DNA of 64,000 nucleotides from Fructobacillus americanaquae (GCF_024029775.1 NZ_CP097122.1:862001-926000); one strand, 5' to 3'; counted from the stretch's first letter, positions 9,968 to 18,926 are shown. A program made the numbers and translations. The notes: generated from the sequence alone by a model not told the origin.

Positions 9968-10659
9968 TGACACAAAAGCATGGTAAGAAGTATTTAGAAG
10001 CTGCTGCTAAGGTTGAAGCTGAAAAGGCTTACGCATTGGCAGACGGAATTTCTTTGTTAAAGGAAGTTTCATACGCAAAGTTCGACGCTTCAGTTGAAGT
10101 TACTTTTAAGTTGAACGTTGACACTCGTCAAGCTGATCAACAACTCCGTGGTGCTGTTGTTTTGCCTAACGGTTCTGGTAAGGACAAGACAGTTGTTGTC
10201 TTTGCTCAAGGCGACAAGGCAAAGGAAGCCGAAGCTGCCGGTGCTGACGTTGTTGGTGCTGCTGACTTGGTTCAACGCATCCAAGACGGTTGGTTAGACT
10301 TTGACGTTGCTGTGGCAACTCCTGACATGATGGCACAAGTTGGTCGCGTTGGTCGCGCATTGGGTCCTAAGGGATTGATGCCAAACCCAAAGACTGGAAC
10401 TGTAACCATGGATGTTACCAAGGCTGTTTCAGATGCTAAGGGTGGTCAAGTGACTTATCGTACTGACCGTGACGGAAACGTTGCCGTTACTGTTGGTCGT
10501 GTATCATTTGACGATGCAAAGTTGGCTGAAAACATTAAGTCAATTGCTGAGACTGTTTTGAAGGCTCGTCCTGCAGCTGTTAAGGGAACTTACGTTTCAA
10601 ACGTTGCTTTGTCTTCAACAATGAGTCCTGCAGTTACCTTGGACTTGGCTTCTCTTTAA
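9967..10659 (+). CDS. rplA: 50S ribosomal protein uL1
   Basis: A 230-aa L1 stalk protein that helps release deacylated tRNA and represses its own operon in many bacteria. Family motifs include the [18 protein letters not shown] block in the second domain. It is translationally coupled to rplK by a one-base overlap, as in most bacteria. Confidence 0.97.
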   Translation: MTQKHGKKYLEAAAKVEAEKAYALADGISLLKEVSYAKFDASVEVTFKLNVDTRQADQQLRGAVVLPNGSGKDKTVVVFAQGDKAKEAEAAGADVVGAADLVQRIQDGWLDFDVAVATPDMMAQVGRVGRALGPKGLMPNPKTGTVTMDVTKAVSDAKGGQVTYRTDRDGNVAVTVGRVSFDDAKLAENIKSIAETVLKARPAAVKGTYVSNVALSSTMSPAVTLDLASL

Positions 10660-10688
10660 TTGACAGCCTAGCTGAAAACTGCTAAGAT
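10660..10688 (+). promoter_or_regulatory. Promoter of rplJL
   Basis: Perfect TTGACA (10660-10665), 17-bp spacer, TAAGAT (10683-10688), immediately after the rplA stop. Confidence 0.85.
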
Positions 10689-10694
10689 AAATAA

Positions 10695-10806
10695 GTAAAT
10701 AAAATCAATTTTGCCTAAGACTCAGGTGGTGCTTGCACCTTAATATCCTGCCGAGGAAGTTAATCAATTAACTTTACCCGTCTGTCTTTTGCAGGCGGGT
10801 TTCTTT
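10695..10806 (+). ncRNA. L10 leader (ribosomal protein leader of rplJL)
   Basis: The 150-nt spacer between rplA and rplJ holds structured RNA at the place of the Firmicutes L10 leader (Rfam RF00557). It ends with a terminator hairpin, ACCCGTCTG / CAGGCGGGT (10776-10800), and a T-rich tail. In the family the L10(L12)4 complex binds the leader and promotes termination. I recognise it by position and the terminator, not by a covariance search. Confidence 0.7.
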
Positions 10807-10837
10807 TGCAAAAAAATCTTTGAAAGGAGAATTTCAT

Positions 10838-11347
10838 ATGAGTGAACAAGCTATTGCAATCAAAGCACAGAAGGTTTCAGAAGTTGCCGATCAATTTAAG
10901 GCTGCTTCAGCCGCTGTTGTTGTCAACCCACGTGGTTTGACTGTTGCCGAATCAACCGACTTGCGTTCACAGTTGCGTGAAGAAGGCGTTGTCTTGGAAG
11001 TTATCAAGAACAAGGTTTTGGAACGTGCTGCTAAGGAAGCTGGTTTCGAAGAACTGAACGATTTGTTTGCTGGCCCATCAGCCGTTGCCTTTTCAAACGA
11101 CGATGCTGTTGCCCCAGCTCGCATTTTGAAGAAGTTTGCTGACGAAAATGACAAGCTCGTTATTAAGGGTGGTGTTGTTGACGGAAGTATTGCTGGTGTT
11201 GATGAAATCAACAAGTACGCTTCATTGCCTTCTCACGAAGGTTTGCTTGGTCAGTTGATGGCCGAATTCCAGTTCCCTATCCGTTCCTTCGCTTATGCTG
11301 TTAAGGCATTGCAGGAAAAGAAGGAAGCTGAAGAAGCTGCTGAATAA
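10838..11347 (+). CDS. rplJ: 50S ribosomal protein uL10
   Basis: A 169-aa protein anchoring the L7/L12 stalk to the ribosome. The N-terminal rRNA-binding domain shows ADQFKAASAAVVVNPRGLTV and VIKNKVLERAA. The C-terminal helix that binds L12 dimers is acidic (LQEKKEAEEAAE). ATG 10838 follows AAAGGAG by 8 nt; an in-frame TTG upstream lies before that ribosome site and is rejected. Located behind the L10 leader. Confidence 0.97.
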   Translation: MSEQAIAIKAQKVSEVADQFKAASAAVVVNPRGLTVAESTDLRSQLREEGVVLEVIKNKVLERAAKEAGFEELNDLFAGPSAVAFSNDDAVAPARILKKFADENDKLVIKGGVVDGSIAGVDEINKYASLPSHEGLLGQLMAEFQFPIRSFAYAVKALQEKKEAEEAAE

Positions 11348-11397
11348 GCATAACTATAAATTACAAACTATTTAAAAACTAATTGGAGGAATTAATC

Positions 11398-11766
11398 ATG
11401 GCTTTTGATAAAGACGCGATTATCGCATCATTGAAGGATGCAACAATTTTGGACTTGGCTGACTTGGTTTCAGCTATCGAAGAAGAATTTGACGTTTCAG
11501 CTGCTGCTCCTGTAGCCGCTGCTGGTGCTGCTGGTGCCGACGGCGCAGCTGCTAAGTCAGACTTCGACGTAGAATTGACTTCAGCAGGTACTGCTAAGGT
11601 TAAGGTTATCAAGGCAGTTCGTGAAGCTACTGGTCTTGGCTTGAAGGAAGCTAAGGACATGGTTGACAACGCACCTTCTGTTATTAAGGAAGGCGTTGCT
11701 GAAGCCGATGCTAACGAATTGAAGGAAGCTTTGGAAGCAGCTGGCGCATCAGTTACTTTGAAGTAA
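11398..11766 (+). CDS. rplL: 50S ribosomal protein bL12 (L7/L12)
   Basis: A 122-aa stalk protein that recruits translation factors. The N-terminal dimerisation helix is followed by an Ala/Gly-rich hinge (about residues 38-55) and the C-terminal domain ([20 protein letters not shown]). ATG 11398 has a GGAGGA ribosome site; the upstream in-frame ATG precedes that site and is rejected. Confidence 0.97.
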   Translation: MAFDKDAIIASLKDATILDLADLVSAIEEEFDVSAAAPVAAAGAAGADGAAAKSDFDVELTSAGTAKVKVIKAVREATGLGLKEAKDMVDNAPSVIKEGVAEADANELKEALEAAGASVTLK

Positions 11767-11771
11767 TCCTA

Positions 11772-11800
11772 GAAAAAGGGCCTTTAGAGGCTCTTTTTTT
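11772..11800 (+). terminator. rplJL terminator
   Basis: AAAAAGGGCCT / AGGCTCTTTTT stem with seven T. Confidence 0.9.
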
Positions 11801-11840
11801 GTACATATTTTAGTAAAATAAGAACAGAGGACAACAACGC

Positions 11841-12458
11841 ATGACGGAAAAAATTTCAGGTGAACAATACTTTACGGCACAACCAGATGCAGCTCATGAT
11901 TATCAAGATTTTGATTTTGAACTTTTAGGCAATAATTTGCATTTCACGACCGATGCTGGTGTTTTTTCCAAAAGAACGGTTGATTTTGGGACACGGACGA
12001 TGCTTGCTGTCGCGGCCAAAACTGATTTTCCAGCTGGTCGTATCTTGGATTTGGGCACCGGTTACGGTCCAGTGGGGATTGCTATTGCTAAGGCGCTGAA
12101 CAAAAATGTTGATATGGTCGACGTCAATCAGCGAGCCCTTGATTTGGCCCAAAAGAATGCCAACAAAAACGGAGTGGGTAGCCAGGTGAAAGTTTTTCAG
12201 TCCAATATTTATGAGGGTGTTCAGGATCAATATGCGTTAATTTTGGTCAATCCGCCAATTCGCGCTGGTAAGTCCGTGGTGACAGCAATGCTCCAGGAAG
12301 CCAAAAACCATCTACTACCAGGTGGTAAGCTCCTAGCCGTTTTGCAAAAAAAGCAGGGCGCACCATCTGCTCAAAAGAATCTCGAAGCTGTTTTTGATAA
12401 CGTTTCGATTGTAGGTAAAAATAAGGGCTACTATGTCTTGGAGGCGGTGCATGGCTGA
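11841..12458 (+). CDS. Class I SAM-dependent methyltransferase, RsmC/YbxB-like
   Basis: A 205-aa methyltransferase related to 16S rRNA G1207 methylase RsmC; Firmicutes members (YbxB) sit beside rplL and rpoB. The SAM-binding motif LDLGTGYGPVG is at residues 69-79, and the catalytic N-P-P motif characteristic of base N-methylases appears as VNPPIR (136-141). Only one domain is present, as in the short Gram-positive form. It overlaps tadA by 8 bp, so the two are a translationally coupled pair. Confidence 0.85.
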   Translation: MTEKISGEQYFTAQPDAAHDYQDFDFELLGNNLHFTTDAGVFSKRTVDFGTRTMLAVAAKTDFPAGRILDLGTGYGPVGIAIAKALNKNVDMVDVNQRALDLAQKNANKNGVGSQVKVFQSNIYEGVQDQYALILVNPPIRAGKSVVTAMLQEAKNHLLPGGKLLAVLQKKQGAPSAQKNLEAVFDNVSIVGKNKGYYVLEAVHG

Positions 12459-12984
12459 AATTCCAACTTTAAGCTCTGAACAAGTGGCTTATTTTATGGA
12501 TATTGCCATAGCAGAGGCGAAACGGGCTGGTGAAATTGGTGAGGTACCGATTGGTGCTGTAATTGTCAAAGATGGACAGGTGATTGCGACCGGTTCAAAC
12601 CGGCGGGAAATCGACCAAGAAGCCAGTAGCCATGCTGAATTATTGGCCATCAACCGGGCAAATCAGGAGCTCGGTACGTGGCGGCTCGAAAATACAGCAC
12701 TTTTTGTGACCTTAGAGCCCTGCCTGATGTGCGCGGGAGCCATCATTAATGCTCGGATTCCATTGGTCTATTATGGTGCCCAGGATCAAAAGGCTGGTGC
12801 TGTATCATCTTTATATAATGTCTTCGAGGACAAGCGGTTAAACCATCAAGTAAAAACTTATGTTGGTGTGAAGGCTGATCAATCGAAGGCTTTATTGAAG
12901 GCCTTTTTTCAAGAAATTCGACAAAAGCAAAAAGCGAAAAAACGGGCTGCCAAAACATTGAAAAAGTTGGCTGAAAGTGAGTAA
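12451..12984 (+). CDS. tadA: tRNA-specific adenosine deaminase
   Basis: A 177-aa zinc deaminase that converts the wobble adenosine of tRNA-Arg(ACG) to inosine. The catalytic HAE (H61, E63) and PCLMC (C91, C94) motifs are intact, with EVPIGAVIV ahead of them. ATG 12451 follows GGAGG; an earlier in-frame ATG (12433) has no ribosome site. The Lys/Arg-rich C-terminal tail is longer than usual. Confidence 0.95.
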   Translation: MAEIPTLSSEQVAYFMDIAIAEAKRAGEIGEVPIGAVIVKDGQVIATGSNRREIDQEASSHAELLAINRANQELGTWRLENTALFVTLEPCLMCAGAIINARIPLVYYGAQDQKAGAVSSLYNVFEDKRLNHQVKTYVGVKADQSKALLKAFFQEIRQKQKAKKRAAKTLKKLAESE

Positions 12985-13023
12985 CCGTCAGGTTTTGAGA
13001 CTGATTTTTCTTCTTGGAAATGC

Positions 13024-13052
13024 TTGCTAAAAACCTGATATTTCGCTATAAT
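13024..13052 (+). promoter_or_regulatory. Promoter of the SRP RNA gene
   Basis: TTGCTA (13024-13029), 17-bp spacer, consensus TATAAT (13047-13052). Confidence 0.85.
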
Positions 13053-13058
13053 AACAGT

Positions 13059-13140
13059 GCAGGCAAGGGTTGCCTTTCGAACCGAGTCAGGACAGAAATG
13101 TAGCAGCTCTAAGATTGATTAACCTTGTGCTTGTGTACAT
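13059..13140 (+). ncRNA. ffs: Small bacterial signal recognition particle RNA (4.5S type)
   Basis: A single-hairpin SRP RNA that pairs with Ffh. The apical Ffh-binding part is visible as GTCAGGACAGAAATGTAGCA: a GAAA tetraloop closed by ACA/TGT, then the conserved AGCAGC strand. GCAAGG near the 5' end pairs with CCTTGTGC near the 3' end. It lies between tadA and dnaX, its usual place. The ends are inferred from the promoter and terminator. Confidence 0.88.
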
Positions 13141-13147
13141 AGCAAAA

Positions 13148-13169
13148 CCGCCAAACGGCGGCTTTTTTT
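13148..13169 (+). terminator. SRP RNA terminator
   Basis: CCGCC / GGCGG stem with a short loop and seven T, directly before the dnaX ribosome site. Confidence 0.85.
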
Positions 13170-13187
13170 GTAAGGGAGGGGACCACC

Positions 13188-15188
13188 ATGGCATATCAAG
13201 CACTTTACCGGGTGTACCGGCCAAGGACTTTTGAGCAAATGGTCGGCCAAGAAGTGATTACCAAGACGCTCGAGAACGCCATTGAGCAGAAACAAACAGG
13301 TCACGCATACCTATTCTCGGGTCCACGCGGAACGGGAAAGACCTCAGCGGCTAAGATTTTCGCCCGCGAAGTCAATGGCATTAGCCAGGACCAGGCAAAT
13401 GAGTCCCACCCCGACATTATTGAAATTGATGCGGCTTCGAATAACGGAGTTGATGAAATCCGATCTATTCGAGATTCGGCTAATTACGCCCCAATCGAAG
13501 CACCATTTAAGATTTATATTATTGATGAGGCCCACATGCTATCGACGGGCGCCTTTAATGCACTTTTGAAGACTTTAGAGGAGCCACCGGCTCAAGTAAA
13601 GTTTATTTTGGCGACGACTGAAGTGCAAAAAATGCCTGCCACCATTTTGTCGCGGACACAGCGCTTTGAGTTTAAGCGGCTTGCTAACGAAACGATTAAG
13701 AACCGCATGATTGAAATTTTGCACCGGGAAGAGCAGCCATTTGAAGACCAGGCTTTAGAGGTTGTGGCCACTGCTGCGGAAGGTGGGATGCGCGATGCTT
13801 TGTCAATTTTAGATCAGGTAATTGCCTATGGTCCAGATAAAATTTCGCTCGAAAACGCCCTGACGGTAACCGGATCGGTCAAAATCGATCAGTTACTGAC
13901 TTACTTAAATCAAATATTAGACCGCGACACGGCAGCTGCTTTAGCAACTTTGTCTGCAATTTTGTTAGCAGGAAAGGACGCTAATCGCTTTTTAGCTGAC
14001 TTGATGGCTACCCTGCGAGATGTGATGCTCGTTGACTTAGCGCCGGATCTGGTGCAGGCAACTAGTAAGATAAAAGAGCTAAAAGCCTTTAAAGCCAAAA
14101 TTTCCCAAGACCAATTGCAACAAATGCTTGTCGTTATCGATGATGTGAAGACCCAATTGGCTGCCTCATTGCAAAGCGATATTTACCTTGAAATCTTGAC
14201 GGTTAAGCTAACATTAGCAGACGCAGATCAAAGTCAGTCAGCTTCCCGAGTTAATCAAGGAAAGTTGCATGAAGAACCTTTTACACGCAGGGAAAACACA
14301 AAAGAAGTAAAAATAGCTGCTAAGCCAGTTGATACAGACCAGACTAAGCCGGCTATTGTTGAGGCTGCGGCAACCAAACAAGCTGCAGTGACTGAGGACA
14401 AAGTCACTGAAAGAATTCAAGGAGAACCGGCTGCTAAAGAGGCAGCGGGTCGACAGGTTCAATCAGAGCAAAGACCACTGACAGGGTCAGAGCAGGATAA
14501 TGATTTGTTAGTGGATACTGATTTTGCTGGTGAAGAGCGGCCTTCACCAATTGACCCGGCGGTAAATCAATCAACGGGAAAGTCACAGAACGACGCGTCT
14601 TACGCTCAAGTACAAGCAGCGCCAGCCAAAGAATCAGTTTCGCGAGAATTACCAACTGTTTATATCGGTCAAGAGCCCGTTCAAGCAGTTCTGTCTCAGG
14701 CAAAGCGAGATTGGCTGACAAAGGCGCAAAACGTCTGGCCTGACCTAGTCAAGGATTTTGCAGTTAAAGACCAAGCAGTCTTACAGACGGTCGAACCAAT
14801 GGCTGCTTCCGACCGGGCCTTGATTTTAGCCTTTGATTTTCCAGCAATTATGGACGCTAGTATACAAAATACCGCTTTGTTGGCTAATTTGGCAGCTGCA
14901 CTGCGCAAAAATCAGTTACCAGAAATTCTAGTCATCCGGAGCAAGGACGAATGGCAAAATGACCGAGCAGCTTACGTGACAGCCTTGCGGTCAGGGAAAA
15001 AAATCGAGATTGCTCTTGATGACTTGACTCCACTGGTCTTAGAACCAAAGTACGACCAGTCAGCGGCAGTGACTGAGACGGCCAACCAAGAAAAAGTTGA
15101 CCAGGGTCCTGATTTAGTACAAGAAGCCAAAGCCCTCTTTGGGGACGATTTGGTCGTTGTGACCCAAACAGATGATGAAGGAAAATAG
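13188..15188 (+). CDS. dnaX: DNA polymerase III subunits gamma/tau
   Basis: A 666-aa clamp-loader ATPase. Walker A GPRGTGKT is at residues 45-52, the sensor region DAASNNGVDEIR at 81-92 and Walker B YIIDEAHML at about 110-118. The segment that normally carries the four-cysteine zinc module (between AKIFA and PDIIEID) is only about 18 residues long and has no cysteine. A long polar, Ala/Gln/Glu-rich linker (about residues 350-500) precedes the tau-specific C-terminus. The start has GGGAGGGG in front. It heads the dnaX-recR-yaaL-tmk-darA-holB-rsmI-fat-galE run. Confidence 0.96.
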   Translation: MAYQALYRVYRPRTFEQMVGQEVITKTLENAIEQKQTGHAYLFSGPRGTGKTSAAKIFAREVNGISQDQANESHPDIIEIDAASNNGVDEIRSIRDSANYAPIEAPFKIYIIDEAHMLSTGAFNALLKTLEEPPAQVKFILATTEVQKMPATILSRTQRFEFKRLANETIKNRMIEILHREEQPFEDQALEVVATAAEGGMRDALSILDQVIAYGPDKISLENALTVTGSVKIDQLLTYLNQILDRDTAAALATLSAILLAGKDANRFLADLMATLRDVMLVDLAPDLVQATSKIKELKAFKAKISQDQLQQMLVVIDDVKTQLAASLQSDIYLEILTVKLTLADADQSQSASRVNQGKLHEEPFTRRENTKEVKIAAKPVDTDQTKPAIVEAAATKQAAVTEDKVTERIQGEPAAKEAAGRQVQSEQRPLTGSEQDNDLLVDTDFAGEERPSPIDPAVNQSTGKSQNDASYAQVQAAPAKESVSRELPTVYIGQEPVQAVLSQAKRDWLTKAQNVWPDLVKDFAVKDQAVLQTVEPMAASDRALILAFDFPAIMDASIQNTALLANLAAALRKNQLPEILVIRSKDEWQNDRAAYVTALRSGKKIEIALDDLTPLVLEPKYDQSAAVTETANQEKVDQGPDLVQEAKALFGDDLVVVTQTDDEGK

Positions 15189-15191
15189 GAC

Positions 15192-15797
15192 ATGCAATAT
15201 CCAGAACCAATTGCAAAATTAATCGATTCATATTCAAAGTTACCGGGAATTGGGGCAAAAACTGCCAGCCGATTAGCTTTTTACACATTGGGGATGGACC
15301 GAGAGGATGTCAATTCCTTTGCCAATGCCTTGGCAACAGCGAAAGAATCAGTTACATTTTGCGAAATTTGCGGTAATATAACAACAAAGGATCAAAATCC
15401 TTGTGCTGTTTGTTCCGATGCTAGCCGTGACCAGAGTACAGTTTTGGTCTTACAAAACCCAAAGGATGTGATGGCAATGGAGCAGACTGGGGAATATCAC
15501 GGACTTTATCATGTTTTAAATGGTGTGATTTCTCCTAGTGCCGGAACAGGGCCAGAGGATATTAATCTCCCGTCTTTAATTAAGCGTCTTTCAAAGGATG
15601 AGCAGATTCAAGAAGTGATTGTTGGGACGAACGCCAATACCGATGGTGAAGCCACCGCGATGTACTTGGCCCGCCTTTTGAAGCCGGCTAATATTAAAGT
15701 GACTCGACTAGCAACCGGCTTAGCGGTTGGGGCCGATATTGATTATGCGGATCAATTGACTTTGATTAAGTCCATCGAAGGCAGAAATGAGCTCTAA
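15192..15797 (+). CDS. recR: Recombination protein RecR
   Basis: A 201-aa protein that forms a DNA-encircling ring and loads RecA with RecO/RecF. An N-terminal helix-hairpin-helix ([15 protein letters not shown]) is followed by an intact zinc finger (C57, C60, C71, C74), a TOPRIM domain and the C-terminal [13 protein letters not shown] motif. It starts 3 bp after dnaX and shares one base with yaaL, so this is one operon. Confidence 0.96.
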   Translation: MQYPEPIAKLIDSYSKLPGIGAKTASRLAFYTLGMDREDVNSFANALATAKESVTFCEICGNITTKDQNPCAVCSDASRDQSTVLVLQNPKDVMAMEQTGEYHGLYHVLNGVISPSAGTGPEDINLPSLIKRLSKDEQIQEVIVGTNANTDGEATAMYLARLLKPANIKVTRLATGLAVGADIDYADQLTLIKSIEGRNEL

Positions 15798-16063
15798 TGT
15801 TTAATAAAAAGAAAAAAGTGAATACTGGTTTCCTCAAAGAAAAATTTGATGCATTACTTTTAAGTCAAATTAATCAAGCACGTTTAGAATACCACCAAGC
15901 GCAAGAGTCCGAAACGGCAATGGTTGATTCGCGGGTTAACGGTCATATGATTCAAGCCCGAACGGCAGTCGACAAGGTGAAGTTCTCCTACCTTTACAAT
16001 GAGGCTCGACGTCGCAAGGCAGTGGCGAAGCAACCGCTGATTTTCAAGCAACCACAGGAATAG
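15797..16063 (+). CDS. yaaL: YaaL family protein (DUF2508)
   Basis: An 88-aa, highly charged helical protein of unknown function. Small DUF2508 proteins sit between recR and tmk across Firmicutes; this one has the expected length and Lys/Arg-rich ends. It overlaps recR by one base (TAATG), so it depends on recR translation. Confidence 0.8.
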   Translation: MFNKKKKVNTGFLKEKFDALLLSQINQARLEYHQAQESETAMVDSRVNGHMIQARTAVDKVKFSYLYNEARRRKAVAKQPLIFKQPQE

Positions 16064-16072
16064 GAGCTGCCC

Positions 16073-16705
16073 ATGAGTGAAATGCATTTTTTGTCATTTG
16101 AGGGTCCGGAGGGGGCAGGAAAAACCACGGTGATTGAGGCGGTGCGTCCGTACTTAGCAGAACTGGCTCAGGCAGATGTCTTAGTAACTAGAGAACCAGG
16201 TGGAACACCGATTGCTGAAGGAATTCGAACGCTGCTCCAAGAAAAAACGGAGCCGGCAATGGATTCTTGGACGGAAGCATTGCTCTATGCCGCTTCTCGA
16301 CGTGAGCACCTAGTCCAAACCGTTCAGCCGGCAATTGCTGCCGGAAAGGTGGTTTTGTCAGACCGGTACCTTGATTCATCATTGGCTTACCAAGGTGGCG
16401 GGCGTCAACTTGGGGTGAACCGGATTGCCGAACTAAACGCCTTTGCCACGCAGGGACGACTACCAGATTTAACGATTTATTTGGATTTGCCGGTCGAGAT
16501 TGGGTTGGAGAGGATTTTTGCCAATCGAAAGGGTAAGATTGACCGACTGGATGAAGAGGAACTTTCTTTTCATCAGACAGTCCGTCAAACTTATTTGGAA
16601 TTGGTGGAAAAAAGCCCAGAACGAATCAAGCTGGTCAATGCCAACCAAGATGTTCAAGCTGTAATTGAAGAAGTCAAGCAGGTCCTAGCGACCTATTGGA
16701 GGTAA
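16073..16705 (+). CDS. tmk: Thymidylate kinase
   Basis: A 210-aa kinase converting dTMP to dTDP for DNA synthesis. The P-loop FEGPEGAGKTT is at residues 9-19, the DR motif in LSDRYLDSSLAYQGGGR, and the TREPGGTPIAEGIR block binds the substrate base. ATG 16073 follows TAGGAG. The order recR-yaaL-tmk-yaaQ-holB is standard for Firmicutes. Confidence 0.96.
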   Translation: MSEMHFLSFEGPEGAGKTTVIEAVRPYLAELAQADVLVTREPGGTPIAEGIRTLLQEKTEPAMDSWTEALLYAASRREHLVQTVQPAIAAGKVVLSDRYLDSSLAYQGGGRQLGVNRIAELNAFATQGRLPDLTIYLDLPVEIGLERIFANRKGKIDRLDEEELSFHQTVRQTYLELVEKSPERIKLVNANQDVQAVIEEVKQVLATYWR

Positions 16706-16709
16706 GAAG

Positions 16710-17033
16710 ATGAAATTAGTCAATGCCATTGTTCAAGATAAAGATGCAACAAAGTTAGCTAACGCCTTCGTGAAGGCCAAGATTCAAGCAACCCGTCTTG
16801 CCACATCAGGTGGCTTCTTGCGGTCCGGCAATACGACCTTTATCATTGCCATTGATGAGGACCGAGTTGAGGAAGTTCTGCAAATTATTAAAGATGTTTC
16901 ACAGAAGCGTAAGCAGTTTATGGTGCCGCCAATTAGTGTTGAGGGAGAGCGGACGGGGGCTTTCCCAGTCGAAGTTGAAGTAGGTGGGGCCACTGTCTTC
17001 ACGCAGACGATTGATGATTTCTATCAGTTCTAA
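16710..17033 (+). CDS. darA: Cyclic-di-AMP receptor, PII-like (DarA/PstA, YaaQ)
   Basis: A 107-aa trimeric PII-like protein that binds c-di-AMP. Typical family sequence includes the N-terminal MKLVNAIVQDKD, the loop ATSGGFLRSGNTT (about residues 31-43) and PVEVEVGGATVFT near the end. The downstream target is not known in most species. It lies 4 bp after tmk and 6 bp before holB. A Kup potassium transporter, a c-di-AMP-linked function in related bacteria, is encoded at 45379. Confidence 0.93.
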   Translation: MKLVNAIVQDKDATKLANAFVKAKIQATRLATSGGFLRSGNTTFIIAIDEDRVEEVLQIIKDVSQKRKQFMVPPISVEGERTGAFPVEVEVGGATVFTQTIDDFYQF

Positions 17034-17039
17034 GTTTTA

Positions 17040-18002
17040 ATGGCTAAAAGAAATAGTAACAAGGGTCAAACAGCCCAAAATACTGCAGCACCAGCTCTTG
17101 TTGACCAAGATTTTCAGGCAATGGCAGCAGCGGCCTATCCGGCTAATTACCGCCAGCTTGAGCAAGCGGTGGCTGAAGACCGTCTTTCACACCTCTATTT
17201 GTTAGCTGGTGTGGGCAATGCTGAAAAAATTGCCTTGGCGCAGTCGTTGGCTTCTTTTGTACTTGGTCAAGATGAGCTAACGAAGCAGCGGCTGGCCGCT
17301 TTTGATCACCCAGATTTTGTGACCGTTTTACCCGAAAAGCCGGGAGCGGCGATTAAAATTGCACAAATCAGGGCCTTGGTCCCAGAACTGACAACAACTG
17401 CCTTGGAAGGACAGCGAAAAATTTTCGTGATTGACCAGGCGGATACGTTGACGACAGCAGCGGCTAATTCACTGTTGAAATTTATCGAGGAGCCGGCGGG
17501 TCCACAATTAATTTTGCTTTTAGCAAATCAGACCAGCGATGTGTTGGCAACGATTCGGTCGCGCGCCCAGTTAGTGAGCCTCCAGGCATCCGACCAAGTA
17601 AACCTTGGTAGTCAGGTTGCTCAAGAAGCTTTTGCCAAGGAGGCCCAACCGAAGGTTTTTAAGTGGTTTGAACTGGCGATGACAGAGGATGTGGCTTTAA
17701 TGGCATACCTACAGGGACAACTTTTGCCCATGGTGACCGTCAAGGACCAGGAAAATCAGGTTCTATCCTGGCTTCAGTTGCTTGGTCGCGACATAGCTGT
17801 TTATTCTTATGTTGACCAAGACCAATTGGCTTTTCCGCAGTTGCTTGGTTTTTATCAGGGAATGGTTAAGCGTTATCAGCCTGACCAGTTATTAGCGGTT
17901 GGGAAGCTGATTTTACAAACCGATCAGTTGAAGAATGTTAATATTTCTTGGCAAAGTCGGTTAGAAAAATTGGGACTCGAAATCACAATGGCCTTGGGAT
18001 AG
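17040..18002 (+). CDS. holB: DNA polymerase III subunit delta'
   Basis: A 320-aa clamp-loader subunit. Family landmarks are AIKIAQIRALV, FVIDQADTLTTAAANSLLKF (Walker B region) and an IRSR sensor. The P-loop position reads AGVGNAEK (residues 56-63) instead of G-P-x-G-x-G-K, so ATP binding is unlikely, in keeping with delta' of many species. No zinc-module cysteines are present. A low-complexity N-terminal extension (about 30 residues) precedes the domain. No clear ribosome site is seen 6 bp after darA, so coupling is likely. Confidence 0.9.
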   Translation: MAKRNSNKGQTAQNTAAPALVDQDFQAMAAAAYPANYRQLEQAVAEDRLSHLYLLAGVGNAEKIALAQSLASFVLGQDELTKQRLAAFDHPDFVTVLPEKPGAAIKIAQIRALVPELTTTALEGQRKIFVIDQADTLTTAAANSLLKFIEEPAGPQLILLLANQTSDVLATIRSRAQLVSLQASDQVNLGSQVAQEAFAKEAQPKVFKWFELAMTEDVALMAYLQGQLLPMVTVKDQENQVLSWLQLLGRDIAVYSYVDQDQLAFPQLLGFYQGMVKRYQPDQLLAVGKLILQTDQLKNVNISWQSRLEKLGLEITMALG

Positions 18003-18008
18003 GATGAT

Positions 18009-18926
18009 ATGCAGGTACAAAAAAGTTTTGCAGAACAAACAACGGGGACACTCTACCTCGTTGCCACACCGATCGGTAACCTTCAGGATATGTCAAAGCG
18101 AGCCATTGAGGTGTTATCGACCGTAGATTTGATTGCAGCTGAAGACACAAGACACACACAGTTATTACTGAACTACTTTGATATTCATAACAAAAAGACG
18201 GCCCTTCATGAGCATAACTGGCAGGAAAAGGCTCCACTGATTGTTCAAGATTTGTTGGCAGGACAGTCGGTTGCCCAGGTTTCTGATGCGGGCTTGCCTT
18301 CCATCTCAGATCCGGGGAAAGAATTAGTAGCCCAAGCAATTGCTGCTGGAATTCCAGTTGTGCCTGTGCCAGGGGCCTCAGCCGGTATCACGGCGTTAAT
18401 TGCCTCTGGCCTTGTGCCACAACCCTTCTATTTTCATGGCTTCTTGCCACGAAAGAAGGGAGATCAGCAGACTGTTTTGGCGGACCTTGCTCGTCGACCC
18501 GAGACACTAATTTTTTATGAGGCCCCGCACCGCTTGAAGGCAACAATGGAAAATTTGCTTACTGTGTGTGGCCCTAGTCGACCAGTCGTCTTGGCCCGGG
18601 AGCTAACAAAGCGTTACGAGGAATTTTTGCGTGGGACCACGAAGGAGTTGGTCGACTGGCTAACTGAAAATCAGGCCCGTGGAGAATTTGTTGTGATGGT
18701 TGCCGGCGCTAGCACAGAAGACCTCAAAGAAATGGCCGAGCCACAGCAGGAGGATGCTAAGATTTTGGCTGAAACGGCTGACCTCCCTCTTGACCAAGCG
18801 GTGGCCAAGTTAGTCACGGCCGGTCAAAAGCCGAATCAAGCGATTAAGCAGGTCGCCAAAGAACGGGGATTGAACCGGCAAGAGGTTTATAAAATTTATC
18901 ATCAAATCGAGGAAGATCATGGCTGA
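18009..18926 (+). CDS. rsmI: 16S rRNA (cytidine1402-2'-O)-methyltransferase
   Basis: A 305-aa tetrapyrrole-methylase-fold enzyme that methylates the ribose of C1402 in the decoding centre. Motifs include GTLYLVATPIGNLQDMS, AAEDTRHTQLLL, SDAGLPSISDPG and VPVPGASAGITAL. The C-terminal helical domain matches the family. In Bacillus and many Lactobacillales yabA lies between holB and rsmI. Here only 6 bp separate them. Confidence 0.96.
   Translation: MQVQKSFAEQTTGTLYLVATPIGNLQDMSKRAIEVLSTVDLIAAEDTRHTQLLLNYFDIHNKKTALHEHNWQEKAPLIVQDLLAGQSVAQVSDAGLPSISDPGKELVAQAIAAGIPVVPVPGASAGITALIASGLVPQPFYFHGFLPRKKGDQQTVLADLARRPETLIFYEAPHRLKATMENLLTVCGPSRPVVLARELTKRYEEFLRGTTKELVDWLTENQARGEFVVMVAGASTEDLKEMAEPQQEDAKILAETADLPLDQAVAKLVTAGQKPNQAIKQVAKERGLNRQEVYKIYHQIEEDHG

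Noticed and set aside
9475-9981. 168-codon minus-strand frame opposite rplK
   Set aside because: Antisense shadow of a ribosomal protein gene with strong codon bias.
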